Positions 18,723 through 29,309 of a DNA stretch of 44,761 bases are shown piece by piece. Every line of letters begins with the position of its first letter. Within the stretch, counting starts at the first letter, position 1. A program made the translations under genes and the position numbers. The notes under the pieces are model-generated. The model did no database searches and was not told the origin of the DNA. It saw nothing but the letters and a program-made list of their open reading frames with translations. The stretch comes from Zygnema cylindricum (lineage: Eukaryota; Streptophyta; Zygnematophyceae; Zygnematales; Zygnemataceae), in contig JBBHKE010002370.1 of the NCBI GenBank assembly GCA_037447655.1, forward strand, positions 57,559 to 102,319, read 5' to 3'.

Positions 18723-19620
18723 TTAGGTTATTGGGTGAATCGGCGGATCTGCTGGATTCAAGTTTTCGTTCAGTTTGTGTTTTGATTCGGTCCTAGTTTA
18801 ATTTGTGTTCAGTTTGCGTCGGCAGTGTTTGTTACGTCTTCTTTAGTTTGAGCGTCGGTTAATGTTCGTGTCATTTGGTACTGTACGGTTGATTAATCAT
18901 TTAGTGCGTAAGACCGTGTACTATAGGTTCAGCGCACGATTAAAGTTCAGCGTCACTTCTATTTTGGCGATGAAGGTTCCAGTACGTGTGAGGGAATTTT
19001 TGTGAAGGAGTGAGTAACGTGAGGAGAAAGTAGGGAAGTCGTGCAGAGTAAGTCTTCCCGTGTATTCTTATTTAAGGAGAAGTTTGAGTCAAGATTTATT
19101 ATGCGTGTGTAGTAGTAGATGCATCAGAGTTAAGTGCGAGTGAGGAAGAAGTAGGGTGAGAGTGAGTGTAAGGAAGAAGTAAGTGAGAGTAAGCAAGTAA
19201 GTGAGTGAGAAGAAGAGATGTGAGTGAGTAAGAAGAGTGAGAGTAAGAGTTTGTAAAGGAAGAGCCTTCGGCTAAACAAAAGTATATTTGGTTGATGTAT
19301 TTTTTTGTGAAATTGTGACTGTTTGTGTTAAGCTTCCGCTGTGCATATTATTTCTGTTCGATATATTTTTGCGTTCAACGATCCTAGTTTTATCAGGGAA
19401 TGGGGGAGAGGGGGAGAGAGTGAGAGTGAAAAAAAGGAGAGTTTGTGATGCATTGATAGGAAGAGAGAGGGTGGGAAGAGGGAGAAGGACCAAAGGTGGA
19501 GGATGTGTTAGAGAAGAGAGGGTTAAGGAGCATTTAAGTGAAAAGAGATTGAATGGAAGCGGATAGGATAGGAAAAAGGAGAGCGATAGTGAGAGATAGA
19601 GGGAATAAAAAAGATCGCAG
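18723..19620. other. Non-coding DNA with GAGTGAGTAAG repeats and a second GA tract
   Basis: No gene. 19130-19260 is a degenerate GTGAGTAAG/AAGAGTGAG repeat. 19395-19615 is again G/A-rich. In between, ordinary AT-rich sequence. Confidence 0.5.
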
Positions 19621-20282
19621 CCAACTTACCTTATCTTTTCATCTTTGAGGTGCCCGTGGGAAAAAGTTTCAAAAGATGATATCCCTGTCTTGACTGTTCT
19701 TCCCCTTACACACAATTGAAATTGATCTAAAAATGACGACAAATCAATGACAATCACGAAATGGTAATCATGGAGGTGAATTAGTAGGCGATAGTTCAAC
19801 CTGCTTCTTGTTCAAAAAATGGAGAGATGTGTAAAATGGCGACACAAACTTAGAGATCCCACGGAGGAAAAAAATGAAATGGTTGTGATTCTTCGAAAAA
19901 TAATATATTCTTTGGTGGTTGTTCTCATTTGAGGTTACCCTACGCCATATATCACCAGCGCGAAATGCTCTGCATTTATTCTATTTTATTTTATTTTATG
20001 ACTCTAATTCGTGTGCCAAAGTGAACATCCACCCATATTAACGTAAAAAGTTACTTTATTTCAAAGGTTCTTTTGGAAAGTCTGCTTTTTAGGATGAAGT
20101 TCCATTAGACGAAAAGTGCGGTTGTTTACGGAATTTCGGACCTCTACGTACTACACCGTACCTCTTATTTTGTTTCTATCCGGAAAACAACATTACAGAG
20201 AATCTTGCCAATATTCTCCAAAAGTCTGGGTTAACAATGACCGTTGGATATTTTTTCGCGAAGCATTCGCTTCGAAATTTTA
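19621..20282. other. No gene seen
   Basis: AT-rich. Short TTTTA repeats at 19980-20000. A small hairpin CGAAGC-ATTC-GCTTCG sits near 20262. The frame at 20116-20439 matches nothing I know. Confidence 0.4.
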
Positions 20283-20324
20283 TGTAATTGGTGATGTACC
20301 TCGCGAGGTACATCACCGATTACA
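20283..20324. repeat. 42-bp near-perfect palindrome
   Basis: The two 21-bp arms meet at 20303/20304 with no spacer (GTACCTCG-CGAGGTAC at the centre) and differ at one position (20290 against 20317). It could extrude as a cruciform. Confidence 0.85.
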
Positions 20325-20577
20325 AAAAAAATTGAGCCACGAAACGTTGGATAATGAACATACGTGTCAAGATGGCAACCAACGGAAATCAAAAAACTTC
20401 GCATACGATATACGCATTGAAAAATCCAACATAAAATAAAAACGAAATGTCGTAACGCACTTTCGTCACACTATTTCTATTAGCGCCCATTTGTCACACT
20501 ATTTCTGGCAACTCTCATTCGTCACGCGAAAAAACAAGAACCCTAAAAAAATGCGGTGGTATTTGACAAGGCGTCTG

Positions 20578-20778
20578 CAAAAAGTACAAAAGTTGTGTTG
20601 AACGATGACCTGGTATGCACGCACATGGTACGCAAATGTAGATTTTTGGTCGGTGTGAAAATCATCGACGATTTTCAGTATCAAATCTATACCTACGTGG
20701 CGCCACTATTTTGCTAACACGTGGATTACAAAATCTGCGCAATGGAACTTCGTTCAAAGTGTAGCATCCTGTAATGCT
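20578..20778. repeat. Dispersed repeat of about 200 bp, copy 1
   Basis: This aligns along its length with 24362-24552: GTACAAAAGTTGTG / GTACACAATTTGTG, AACGATTTTCA-type core, AACACGTGG, GCGCAATGGAACTTCGTTCA against GGCAATGGAACAACGTTCA. Roughly two thirds identical by eye. No coding sense. Confidence 0.6.
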
Positions 20779-21990
20779 GGCCGTACGATTACAGAATATC
20801 GTAATGGAACTTCACCCTTAGTGTACATTTATTTGTCACGTATTGCCTACACCCTAAAAAACCGAAATAAGAGTTAGGAATTAACTAAAGTGAAAGTATG
20901 CGACACTGTACGAATTGTCAGAATTTGTACTTTTACCTATATTACTGTGAATATCCTCTCGACAAATCAGTTGTACCCATATTGGCGTTCGTTGAAAAAT
21001 TAGTGTATAACTTTTTTTTCAAAAAAAATATAAGTCAAAATTAGACACTAAATTATTATACACACTAATAATTTATACACGCTAAATACGATCGACGGTG
21101 TAATGTACATGCGGATCTCTAAAACTGTTACAAATCCACCTGCGCGTTTGTCTATTACCACAACCCTAAAATCAGGAGGTACAAGAGCTATAAAACTTAA
21201 TCTTTCAAACGTACTGAACTGCATCTTCGTGAAATTGTTGGTTTCGGACCATAATTCAAAAGTAGGTGAAAGTAGGCCCATACAATATGCCTATCGTATG
21301 CAAATTACCTTAAGACCCATATTGTATTCGGATCTATTCAGACCAGTTAAAACATTCGGACCAAAAAATTTTGTTTACACCGTCAGATTCGGACGATCGG
21401 ACGGTCTCTGATCAAAGTAGTTATCTAAGAAGATCACATGAAAAACCCATAACACAACTTACGATAAAGGCGCCAACCAAAGGCCTACCTTAAAAACACC
21501 TACTTTTGAACTATGTTTCGGACTTTTCGGCATTCGAATATCTTTGCCCACAATGATTATGTTTTGCTGCAGATTCCGTCACGCAGTTTAATTTAAGTAG
21601 GAAAAAATATTGAAGATTTTCACCGAGCGTGCAATTGGCATATTTGTAGGAACGTACACTATGAACTGCTATTAATGTTGAAAACACAAATTGGACCCCC
21701 CTAAATTACAATCCTGCAACCTAGAATATAGTGTTGTATATCGGCAAGAAGTTTTTCGCAATAACACCCAAGGGTCACAATATATATTGCTCCGAGGATA
21801 ACAAATTCCTTATCGGCAATAAGTGAAAAAGCATAGAGCGCTATATAATAATACTTTTTAATATAATGTATTATTTAATTTGCTGTATATAAAGAGGCAT
21901 GTCACGTGTAACAAAATGTTGCGTAATTTGGGTAACGGAATAACGGTGGTTGAGTACGAGGACATAAACTGTACAGCAATACAATAAAAA
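20779..21990. other. Non-coding DNA with inverted repeat and MITE ends
   Basis: 21082-21104 (CGCTAAATACGATCGACGGTGTA... end) resembles the right end of MITE 1, and 21655-21680 (TACACTATGAACTGCTATTA) the left end of another copy; their partners are not visible. 21250-21280 (ATTCAAAAGTAGGTG) is inverted at 21498-21520 (CACCTACTTTTGAAC), giving a loop of about 220 bp. Confidence 0.45.
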
Positions 21991-22170
21991 CTGTACAATT
22001 ATCGCCGCTAGTTATCGGTATCGGTGTTATCGCGATAAAAAACCGATATTATCGGTCTTTTATCAGCGATAACACCAGTGTCGATATAACGTGCCAATAT
22101 ATTGATTACCAGTAAGCCCAAAAAAGGTACATATCAATTATCGGCAAAACTCTTCCAATAGACAACACTA
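21991..22170 (-). repeat. CCGATA-rich dispersed repeat, copy 1
   Basis: On the minus strand it starts TAGTGTTGTCTATTGG, carries many CCGATA/TATCGG motifs, and ends GATAATTGTACAG. Same ends as the copies at 24198-24355 and 24607-24772. Confidence 0.65.
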
Positions 22171-23339
22171 CCCAAACAATTGATGTTTTCTCTTTATGCT
22201 AAATATGGGTACAATCTAGTTAGTGTCAACCACAGTAATTCAATAAGTATTTAAATAGAGTAGTGTACGGAATGTTCCTTTCCATATGTTACTATAGCTG
22301 CTCGTTAATTTGTACAAATTAATTTGTACAAAAGGTCTTAAAAGTGTCAGATAACGGCGTCGACACGGGATAGTGCACTCATATTTTATCCGTAGTAGGG
22401 CAGACACTAGAAAGCGCACTCATATTTATTTCAATGTAACAATATCTCACGTCGATTGTGTGAACACTAGTTATATCGACAACACTATACATTGTGCATT
22501 TAAAATAGTGTTACATATGTTCACTTGTATTATTATTTTGTTTCTTTAGGCTAGTGAACCTAAATAATGTTAAAAAAACGATTTTCCCCCTTCACTAATA
22601 ATATATTTACATCAACAATGATGCACAATGTATTAATTTGTTTTTTTTTTTTTTTTTGCAAATTATTACGTTGTTTAATAATTTAAACATTAATTTGAAT
22701 TGAAGTAATGTGAAAGATTGAAATGCAATTCACCATCATTAAAACTATTAAGTGTTTATACTTATCATCTTTTTTTTTTTGCAATCCATCACCATGGCAT
22801 GCTCAATCACCACTCAAATGAAATATTAACACCTGTGAGAGGATCAACAATTTACGCAAAGTTACGCTTACCAACAATAAAAACGTTATTTTGCACATTC
22901 TTTTGAGCAATCGAAATGACCAAAAAATAAAAAACATATTTTGCACATTTTTTTTCCATACTCACAACATTTAAATCGTTTTGCAAAAGGTCAATAACTC
23001 AAATATTTGTTTGTTTGTTCGTCGTGTGCAAAAATATTACATGGATTCTAAGCCTCTAATGTCATTTCTCGAATTTTACAAAACACTCCGACACCCTCGA
23101 CTCTCCCTATTATTTTCAACCTTCCTCTCTAAGGATTGAAACACAAAAAAAAAATGTGATAAAATAGCTCAATAATAGCTTATAACTAACGTTACTTTGA
23201 AATTATTGACACGTTCACGAACATATAAAAGCAAAAAACAAAACTAAAGAATCATAACATACATTTATAAAAATATCGTCATTCGTAATGCCACAAATGT
23301 TATAAAATATTATAACGTATAGAATAAAGAGCGAGGGTA
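22171..23339. other. No gene seen
   Basis: Very AT-rich. A T run of about 18-20 lies near 22639. 22343-22372 repeats 9859-9888. I recognise no coding frame. Confidence 0.45.
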
Positions 23340-24190
23340 TATGTGATTCTCGGGGAAAAAGATAGAGAGACAAGGAGAGGGAGGGAGTGATTGTAAAAAA
23401 GACGGACAAAACAAAAAAAAAGAAACAAACAATAACAACAACAAAAAAAATGCAAAGAGGTCAAAACATAAAGGGGGGCAGGTGGGAATTAGAGAGAGGC
23501 AAATAAAAAGGACAACAACAAAGAAGGGAAAAAATGTGAAAAAAAGGGGCAAATTGACAAAGGGAGGAGGGAGAGGGGTGATAAAGAGTAAAAAAAGACA
23601 AAATAGGGTGGGAGGAGGACTAAAGCGATGGTGGAAAGAAAGTTTTTGTGACATGTTGAGAGAAACAATATTAGAGGTAGAGAGAGGGTGGGTGAGACAA
23701 AGGCTAATATGTAAGGAGACGAAAAAAGAGGGTGAACAGATCCAAAGAGTAAAAAAATGGTGGATGAATTAAAGCCTAACGTTGAGTGAGGCCACAAAGA
23801 AGAGAGGATGGTTTGAAAAAGAAAAGAGAAAAAAATGGGTAGATTGAGGAGAGATAATGATAGAGATTGAACGGGAAAGACGAAAAGTAGGATGAGGAGG
23901 AGAGTGATGTAGCATTTTTAAGAGGAGTTAGTCAAAAAGACGGAGAAAAATAGGGTTGTTAAAGAAAAAATGGCAAGGTAAGAAAGAAAAGCCAAAACAA
24001 AAAAGAGATAAGATTTGTGAGGTGATAGTTAAGAGGACGAGAAAGAAAACAACGAACAAAAAAGAAAGTACAAAAGAAAAAAGATTGAGGGAAAAAAAAG
24101 AAAATAAAATGTAGCGTGATAGAGAAGGAAAAGAGAGAAAAATAAGTGAAAAAGAGAGAGATTAACGGAGGAGAAAACATAAAGATTTAA
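23340..24190 (+). repeat. Long purine-skewed tract
   Basis: Some 850 bp with few pyrimidines on the plus strand (GGGAGGGAG, AAAAAGAAA, GAGAGAGGC). Frames on both strands through it encode only low-complexity Lys/Arg/Gly or Phe/Leu/Ser/Pro peptide and are not genes. Confidence 0.8.
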
Positions 24191-24197
24191 AAAGAAG

Positions 24198-24355
24198 GTA
24201 CAGTTATCCCCAGTAATTATCGGGTCCGATATTTATCGGTAATTCATCGCGACAATATCATTATAATCCCGTTTTTGATATATCGGACCAATATGCCAGT
24301 CATCGGTAGACAAAAAATGAACTATAGTTATAATTGCTACCGATACACAACACTA
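24198..24355 (-). repeat. CCGATA-rich dispersed repeat, copy 2
   Basis: Minus strand TAGTGTTGTGTATCGG to GGGGATAACTGTAC, with repeated TATCGG in the middle. It abuts copy 2 of the 200-bp repeat. Confidence 0.65.
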
Positions 24356-24361
24356 GGGCCA

Positions 24362-24552
24362 AAGAGTACACAATTTGTGTCGTAATCTTACTTGGTAAGC
24401 AAATGAAGATTTTAAGTTAAAATTTGTTTGTGTGAAATTTCTAACGATTTTCAATATACGATCATAACTTACATGGTGCAACTCATTTATAACACGTGGT
24501 TTACTGGCTCTAGGCAATGGAACAACGTTCAAAATATAACAACCCAAAATGT
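24362..24552. repeat. Dispersed repeat of about 200 bp, copy 2
   Basis: Partner of 20578-20778, somewhat more diverged. It sits between two CCGATA-rich repeats. Confidence 0.6.
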
Positions 24553-24606
24553 TTTTAATTTTTGAGGAAGAAAACAAATGAAAAAGCCTTTAAGCAAGCT
24601 AAACAG

Positions 24607-24772
24607 TAGTGTTGTGTATCAAAAAAGATTTGCCGATAACCGATAAGGGCCTTTTTTCGGGTTGTCGATAATCGGTTTATTGGTACGATATATCGTTATC
24701 GGTGTCATCACCGATAAATAACAGATAATATCGATTGTTTATCGGCGATAACATCGATATCGATGACTGTAC
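24607..24772 (+). repeat. CCGATA-rich dispersed repeat, copy 3
   Basis: TAGTGTTGTGTATC at the start, GATGACTGTAC at the end, with CCGATAACCGATAAGG, TATCGTTATCGG and others between. Opposite orientation to copies 1 and 2. Confidence 0.65.
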
Positions 24773-25340
24773 GGACCGTATAGATAAATGTACTGCTTGT
24801 ACACTCAACTGTACGTGTTATTACTCGGACGCTCCGCGGACCCCCTTTGTAATAGGATCTCCTACCTCTCAGAAAATCCCATTACTTCAATCAATTTCAA
24901 CCACACATTCCACACATTGGAAAAATACACATCCACATTGGAAAACACTCACATAAGGATAAACTTTAAATTAGAAGAAGCTTTTGTCCACATAACATTG
25001 GCTTGGTCTCTTGCCCTTTTGGCTCAACCCTTCTATTTAAAGTGTTTCCACTACTCTCCACTCTTAATAATTCTATCTCTAAACTACTAAATCACTACTT
25101 AGTTTGTAAGGGATTTCAATGCCAAAATGTCAATGATCCAATTTGGTTTTAATCGCTCGAACCAAGATCAGTCAGAATTTCCACCAACTTTTCCCAAAGG
25201 AAAAAGATGTTTACTCTCCTCTTAGACTTCACTATTTAGCCATCATCGCCCTAGACTCGTCAAGCCACAGTCAATGTTGTTCTTTGGTCTAAAATAGACC
25301 GCAGAAGCAACCCAAAGTATCATGCAAGAAGCTAAGCAAG
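24773..25340. other. Unassigned DNA next to the truncated end of element D
   Basis: No recognisable gene or repeat; the small frames near 24735-25090 resemble nothing I know. The junction at about 25340 is where D's protease sequence stops abruptly. Confidence 0.4.
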
Positions 25341-26510
25341 ACACATATGCATGGATGCACCTGAGTCGATGATCCATCCTTCATGTGGAGCTTCCTAGAT
25401 TGCTCCAAAGGCACACTTCTGCCTCCGAGGAATATCCTTCTCCTCCAAACTCTCGTCAAGAAGAAGTTCCCCATCCTCCTCAGAAGACTCGTCCTTGGTT
25501 TCTCCTAACACTTTTGTAACCACAAGTGCCTTTTTCTTCCCTCCGGAAGAACCCCTTCCACGGTTTGCTTGGAGCCTCAGCTCTGATAGCTTCACACAAT
25601 CTGCAATAAAGTGTCCCGACTTTTTGCAATAATGACAAAGACCCTTTGGGGGCCTTTGTCCCCCAGAATGATCTCTCTCCCCTCTATAAGGTTTCTTCGG
25701 GTCCTTCCCCCATTGGTCCCCTCTTCCTGCTACAGCTTGAATGCTCTTTCCTCCTCTCCTAATCTCTATTTTGTTTTCGTGCACAATTATCATCCTGACT
25801 ACTATGTTTCATTTCCATGAACTATCAGGCATTCCGTATACTCGGTACACTATGTTTTTGAACTCATCTGGTAATTTTATGATAAGGGTATTAACTTTCA
25901 TTTTCATTGTACCTGTCCACCCGGCACTTTCCATTTCCATATACAGACAAGAAAGATCATTACAGTAATCTAACATCTTTCCTCTTTTGTAAGTGTAACT
26001 CAATAGCTTTTGCTCAGCCAACTAGAGCTCCTGAATAGTTCCAGCTCTATAAATCTCCACCAAACTCTCCCACAACTCCTCGGCCTTGTAAATGTGAAGA
26101 TGAGGAGTGGCCAAACCTTGAGTGAGCTGCCTCAGAATGAAGTTCTTGGCAGCTATGTTTACATCCTCCCACATTTGAGTATCGTTCTACACGGTCTTCA
26201 CGGTCGCCGCTCCCGATACTATGACAATAGGAGTGAGGGGTGTCTCCTTCCCTTTCTCCTTTTCGGACACACTGCTGTCCCCATCATCTGCCTCCTCGGT
26301 TGAGGCAGCGGTTGTTGCAGAAAACCTTACTCCCCGAAATCCTGGTGGAAATCCTGATGGTGGACGTTTCACTTGTCCACTGACGATACCCCAGTATCGT
26401 TTCTCACACAAAGCTCCCATCATCATGGCTTCCCAATAGATGAACCCAGATCCATTGAAAGTGGGCACCCTAGAGGGTGGGCTCATAACCTGCAATTCTC
26501 TGTCCTCCAT
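25341..26510 (-). pseudogene. gag: Gag and start of protease of element D
   Basis: Closely similar to element A's Gag along its length: M-E-D-R-E-L-Q-V-M start (26510, inside the LTR), F-I-Y-W-E-A-M-M-M-G-A-L-C-E-K-R, acidic Ser-rich loop, zinc knuckle C-H-Y-C-K-K-S-G-H-F-I-A-D-C near 25630, basic GGKKKALVV, acidic linker, and the protease motif W-I-I-D-S-G-A-S-M-H-M-C near 25370. In-frame stops fall at about 26188, 26022, 25806 and 25396. Sequence similarity ends right after the protease motif. Not functional. Confidence 0.9.
26476..26490 (-). other. Primer binding site of element D, half-tRNA type
   Basis: The minus strand reads GGTTATGAGCCCACC, one base from that of element A. Confidence 0.8.
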
Positions 26511-27210
26511 TGGACTGCAGAATACGGGAAGCCTCTAGATAGTATTTAACTAACCCACTTTAAGCCACGACCACTGCTGCCCAAGAAGGCAAACTGACAA
26601 TTTGATTGAAACCTTATGCAGCCTGGACTCCCCTGAGTATGTAGCAAAAAGAATCACTGAAAACGGTCAGCCAGCCGATAAGTTATGAGTCGGCAAAAAT
26701 GCCAAGTTTATACACACTCTCAAACAGAGAGAGGTTCTTATCTACCAAAATTCTCCTAGTCCTAAATCCCTCTCACAAACCCTATCTATTGAAGTACGAA
26801 CCAATCGGACACTGTAGAGTACAGTAAAAGTACTATGGCCGATGTACTTTCTGTACGGCCCATGTACGGCAATGCCATTAAGTGGACGCGTGTCCACTTT
26901 TCACTTGTCCTTATGTTCGCCGGAATTCTTGCGACCAAATATCATCCCTCCGCGTGGCGCCACGTCACGCCACGTCCATAAACGCCAAAAGTGACCATTC
27001 CGTGATGTCGGCATTGATGTATGCCGTCGGATCAGATTCAATATTAAATGTCTGCCGTCGAAAACAAATGTCCGATTCATTTGTTTGCGTGCGAGATAAT
27101 TTTCGCACTATATAATACTTGGTTCCATGTTCTTTCGTTCGTTATTCCGTTAATCGATTTCATAGACGTAACATTGTTTAAGTAAATATCAAACCTAATA
27201 TATGCTAATG

Positions 27211-27301
27211 GACTTCTACGAGAGAGTGGTTAGAGCTAACGGCTAAGCCGCGCTCTACCGGTCGGAGGTTCGAGTCCTGCCGGACTCAACTTTTTGTTGA
27301 G
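27211..27301 (+). other. tRNA-like Pol III-type module, best preserved copy
   Basis: GAGAGTGGTTAGAGC resembles a tRNA D-arm. GGTTCGAGTCC (27267-27277) is a perfect B box. AGAGC-n3-CGGC-TAA-GCCG-n-GCTCT forms a strong central hairpin. CGGACTCA follows like a 3' acceptor strand. CTCAAC-TTTTT-GTTGAG (27285-27301) supplies a T5 run, a Pol III stop signal, inside a hairpin. The 5' acceptor strand does not pair well and the T stem has one mismatch. It is therefore a tRNA pseudogene or tRNA-derived module, not a working tRNA. It lies in U3 of LTR D, antisense to D. Confidence 0.55.
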
Positions 27302-27318
27302 AGTGACATAAGTCACTC
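27301..27318. other. Perfect 7-bp hairpin after the tRNA-like module
   Basis: GAGTGAC-ATAA-GTCACTC, directly after the T5 hairpin and sharing one base with it. Confidence 0.6.
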
Positions 27319-27493
27319 TTTAGCCTTGCTTGCTTAAGATAGGACAGCCATGGCTCAACCACCCTCTCTATCCCTCAATGACTACGACAAGTATGGTGGG
27401 AAGAGAGAGGAGGCGGAGGCAGGCTGTCCACCTTTTCTATTTTGTACTAAGTTCAGACCTAGAAAATACTATATAAAAATAACAATTTCAACA

Positions 27494-28440
27494 CTCTTTT
27501 GGAGTTAAACATCTTTTTGCCACCCCCATTCCGTACTCATCTAACATGTTTTCAATAGCCTCTTTTTGAGTGAATTTTATTATTTTCTTATTTCTGTCCC
27601 TCTCTACCTGGATACCCAAAATATATTTTGCCTCACCGAGGTCTTTCTTCTCGAACCGTGAGTTTAGAGCAGTTTTGATTTTGTTAATTTCAGCCATTGA
27701 TTTGCTAATTAATAGTAAATCATCTACATATACTGCTATATACACTATCCCATTTTCACCCTTTAGAACGTAGACAGAGTGATCCGAATTTATCCTTTGA
27801 AATCCTAGGCTAGTCAAGAATTCATCAAGCTTCAGATTCCACTGTCTGGGGGCTTGTTTTAGGCCGTACAGAGATTTTAGCAACTTGCATACTAAGTGCT
27901 ATTTTCCTAGTTCCACATACTTTTCAAGCTGCTGCATGTAAATGGTCTCTTCTACTTCTCCGTGCAAAAAGGCCGTCTTTACATCCATCTGATGAATTTC
28001 CATATCTTCTATAGCAGCTAAAAACAACAAAATCCTATTTGTCAAAAATCTTACAACCGGAGAAAATGTGTCTTCAAAATCGATTCCTTCCTTTTGATTA
28101 TACCCCTTTGCCACAAGTCTGGCCTTTTAACGTTCAATGGTGTTATCGAGATTTAACTTCACCTTGAATACCCATTTGCTGCCGATCGCTTTTCGGTCCG
28201 GAGGAAGGTCCACAAGCTCCCGTGTTTCAGCCTCCATGATGGACTTCATTTCGTCGTTTGCTTCCTCAATCCAGTGATTTTGTTCTGGTGATAAGAAGGC
28301 CTCTTGAATGGTCAAAGGCTCCCATGAGGCTGCCGAGTAAGGAAAGTGAGAACTTGCTTGCAGGCGACTGCTGGATCTTCTTCCCCTCGAAAATTTCTGA
28401 GGCTGAGATCGTCGGATGCCGCGCATTGCGCTGGTTGCGA
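27494..28440 (-). pseudogene. Reverse transcriptase of element E, cut by element D
   Basis: Minus-strand segments give [55 protein letters not shown] and Y-V-D-D-L-L-L-I-S (near 27720), then DLGEAKYILGIQ. The frame ends after R-C-L-T-P-K-E at the LTR of D. Frameshifts or stops at about 28125, 27900 and 27885. All RT catalytic Asp codons remain, but the gene is broken. Confidence 0.88.
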
Positions 28441-29309
28441 TCTGTGTGGATTGACCGCTAATGGTCTTGTTGGAACTGAACTTGTTGAGGAACTTGGAGA
28501 GAGTCTGACTCCGGAGTCACTACCGGAAAATTTGGCATCTGTGGTACAATTTCTTCCGTGCAATCTAAAATGACATATTCTTGTACCATTTGTACCTTTT
28601 GCTGCTCTGTTATTTTAAATAAATCTACGCAGTCAAGCTCATCCTTTACAATAATATTCCGTGCTACAACTATTTTCTGCCTCTCAAACAGAAAGACTCT
28701 ATAACCTTTTGAGTGATCGTCATAGCCTAACAAAATACCTCGTAATCCCTTCCGTTCCATTTTCCATCGACCTGTGGGCGTATCCAATATAAAGCATTGA
28801 CTACCAAAGACTTTGAAATGGCTAACATTTGGATTGCTACCTGACCAAATCTCGTAAGGAGTAGTGTCTACCGATCAGGATCCTATCATATTCTTAATAT
28901 AAACTGCACAATTTAGAGCCTCAGCCCAGAATTTCGGATCCACATTCTTATCTGCGAGCATCGACCTGGAGCTCTCTGTGAGAGTTCTATTTAGTTTTTC
29001 CGACACCCCATTTTGTTCCGGTGAATATGGAACAGTTAATAGATGACTAATACCTTCTTCGAGTAAAACGGTTTCAAATTCTTTCGATGTATATTCACCA
29101 CCATTGTCCTATCTAAGCTGCAAAATTGATAAATTATGAAGTTTTTCAACCCATGCTTTATAGTGTTTGAAGTGACCAAACACTTTACTCTTCTCCTTCA
29201 TGAAGTAAACTTTTGTAAACTTGGAGAAATCGTCTGTGAAGGTGACCATGTATTTCATCCCCTCGGCAGATGGAACCTTCGCAGGACCAAAAATATCCGA
29301 ATGAATTTG
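28441..29309 (-). pseudogene. Integrase of element E
   Basis: The minus strand gives H-S-D-I-F-G-P-A-K-V near 29290 (first Asp), D-N-G-G-E-Y near 29100 directly after a TAG, P-E-Q-N-G-V-S-E-K-L-N-R near 29010 (Glu), F-W-A-E-A-L-N-C-A, and the C-terminal KGLRGILLGYDDHSKGYRVF (28458-28787). Stops interrupt it at about 29308, 29110 and 28878. Catalytic residues are recognisable, function is lost. Confidence 0.85.

Larger units (their letters stand above)
25341..27493 (-). mobile_element. Element D: truncated A-family copia inserted in element E
   Basis: The 5' LTR (26491-27493), primer site and gag up to the first residues of protease are present. Everything downstream is missing at about 25340. 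The 5' LTR abuts the RT frame of element E at 27493/27494, right after L-T-P-K-E. The distal parts of D and E are both absent to the left, so one deletion probably removed both. Confidence 0.88.
26491..27493 (-). repeat. 5' LTR of element D
   Basis: 1003 bp, minus strand TGTTGAAATTGTT to AATTGCA. It shares with LTR A the AGTATTTTCTAGG block, the CCATGGCTG block, the GTAC inverted repeat (near 26835), the TATA box (GTATAAAC near 26710) and leader sequence. The leader hairpins are decayed here: only ACTC-AGGG-GAGT is left of the first, and the second is broken. Confidence 0.9.

Noticed and set aside
23310-23797. Overlapping frames of about 100 codons on both strands
   Set aside because: Low-complexity purine tract keeps both strands open; Phe/Leu/Ser or Lys/Arg peptides only.
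27211-27290. Functional tRNA gene
   Set aside because: The 5' acceptor strand does not pair with the 3' strand and the anticodon arm is not of standard size; only the B box and D-arm-like parts are good.
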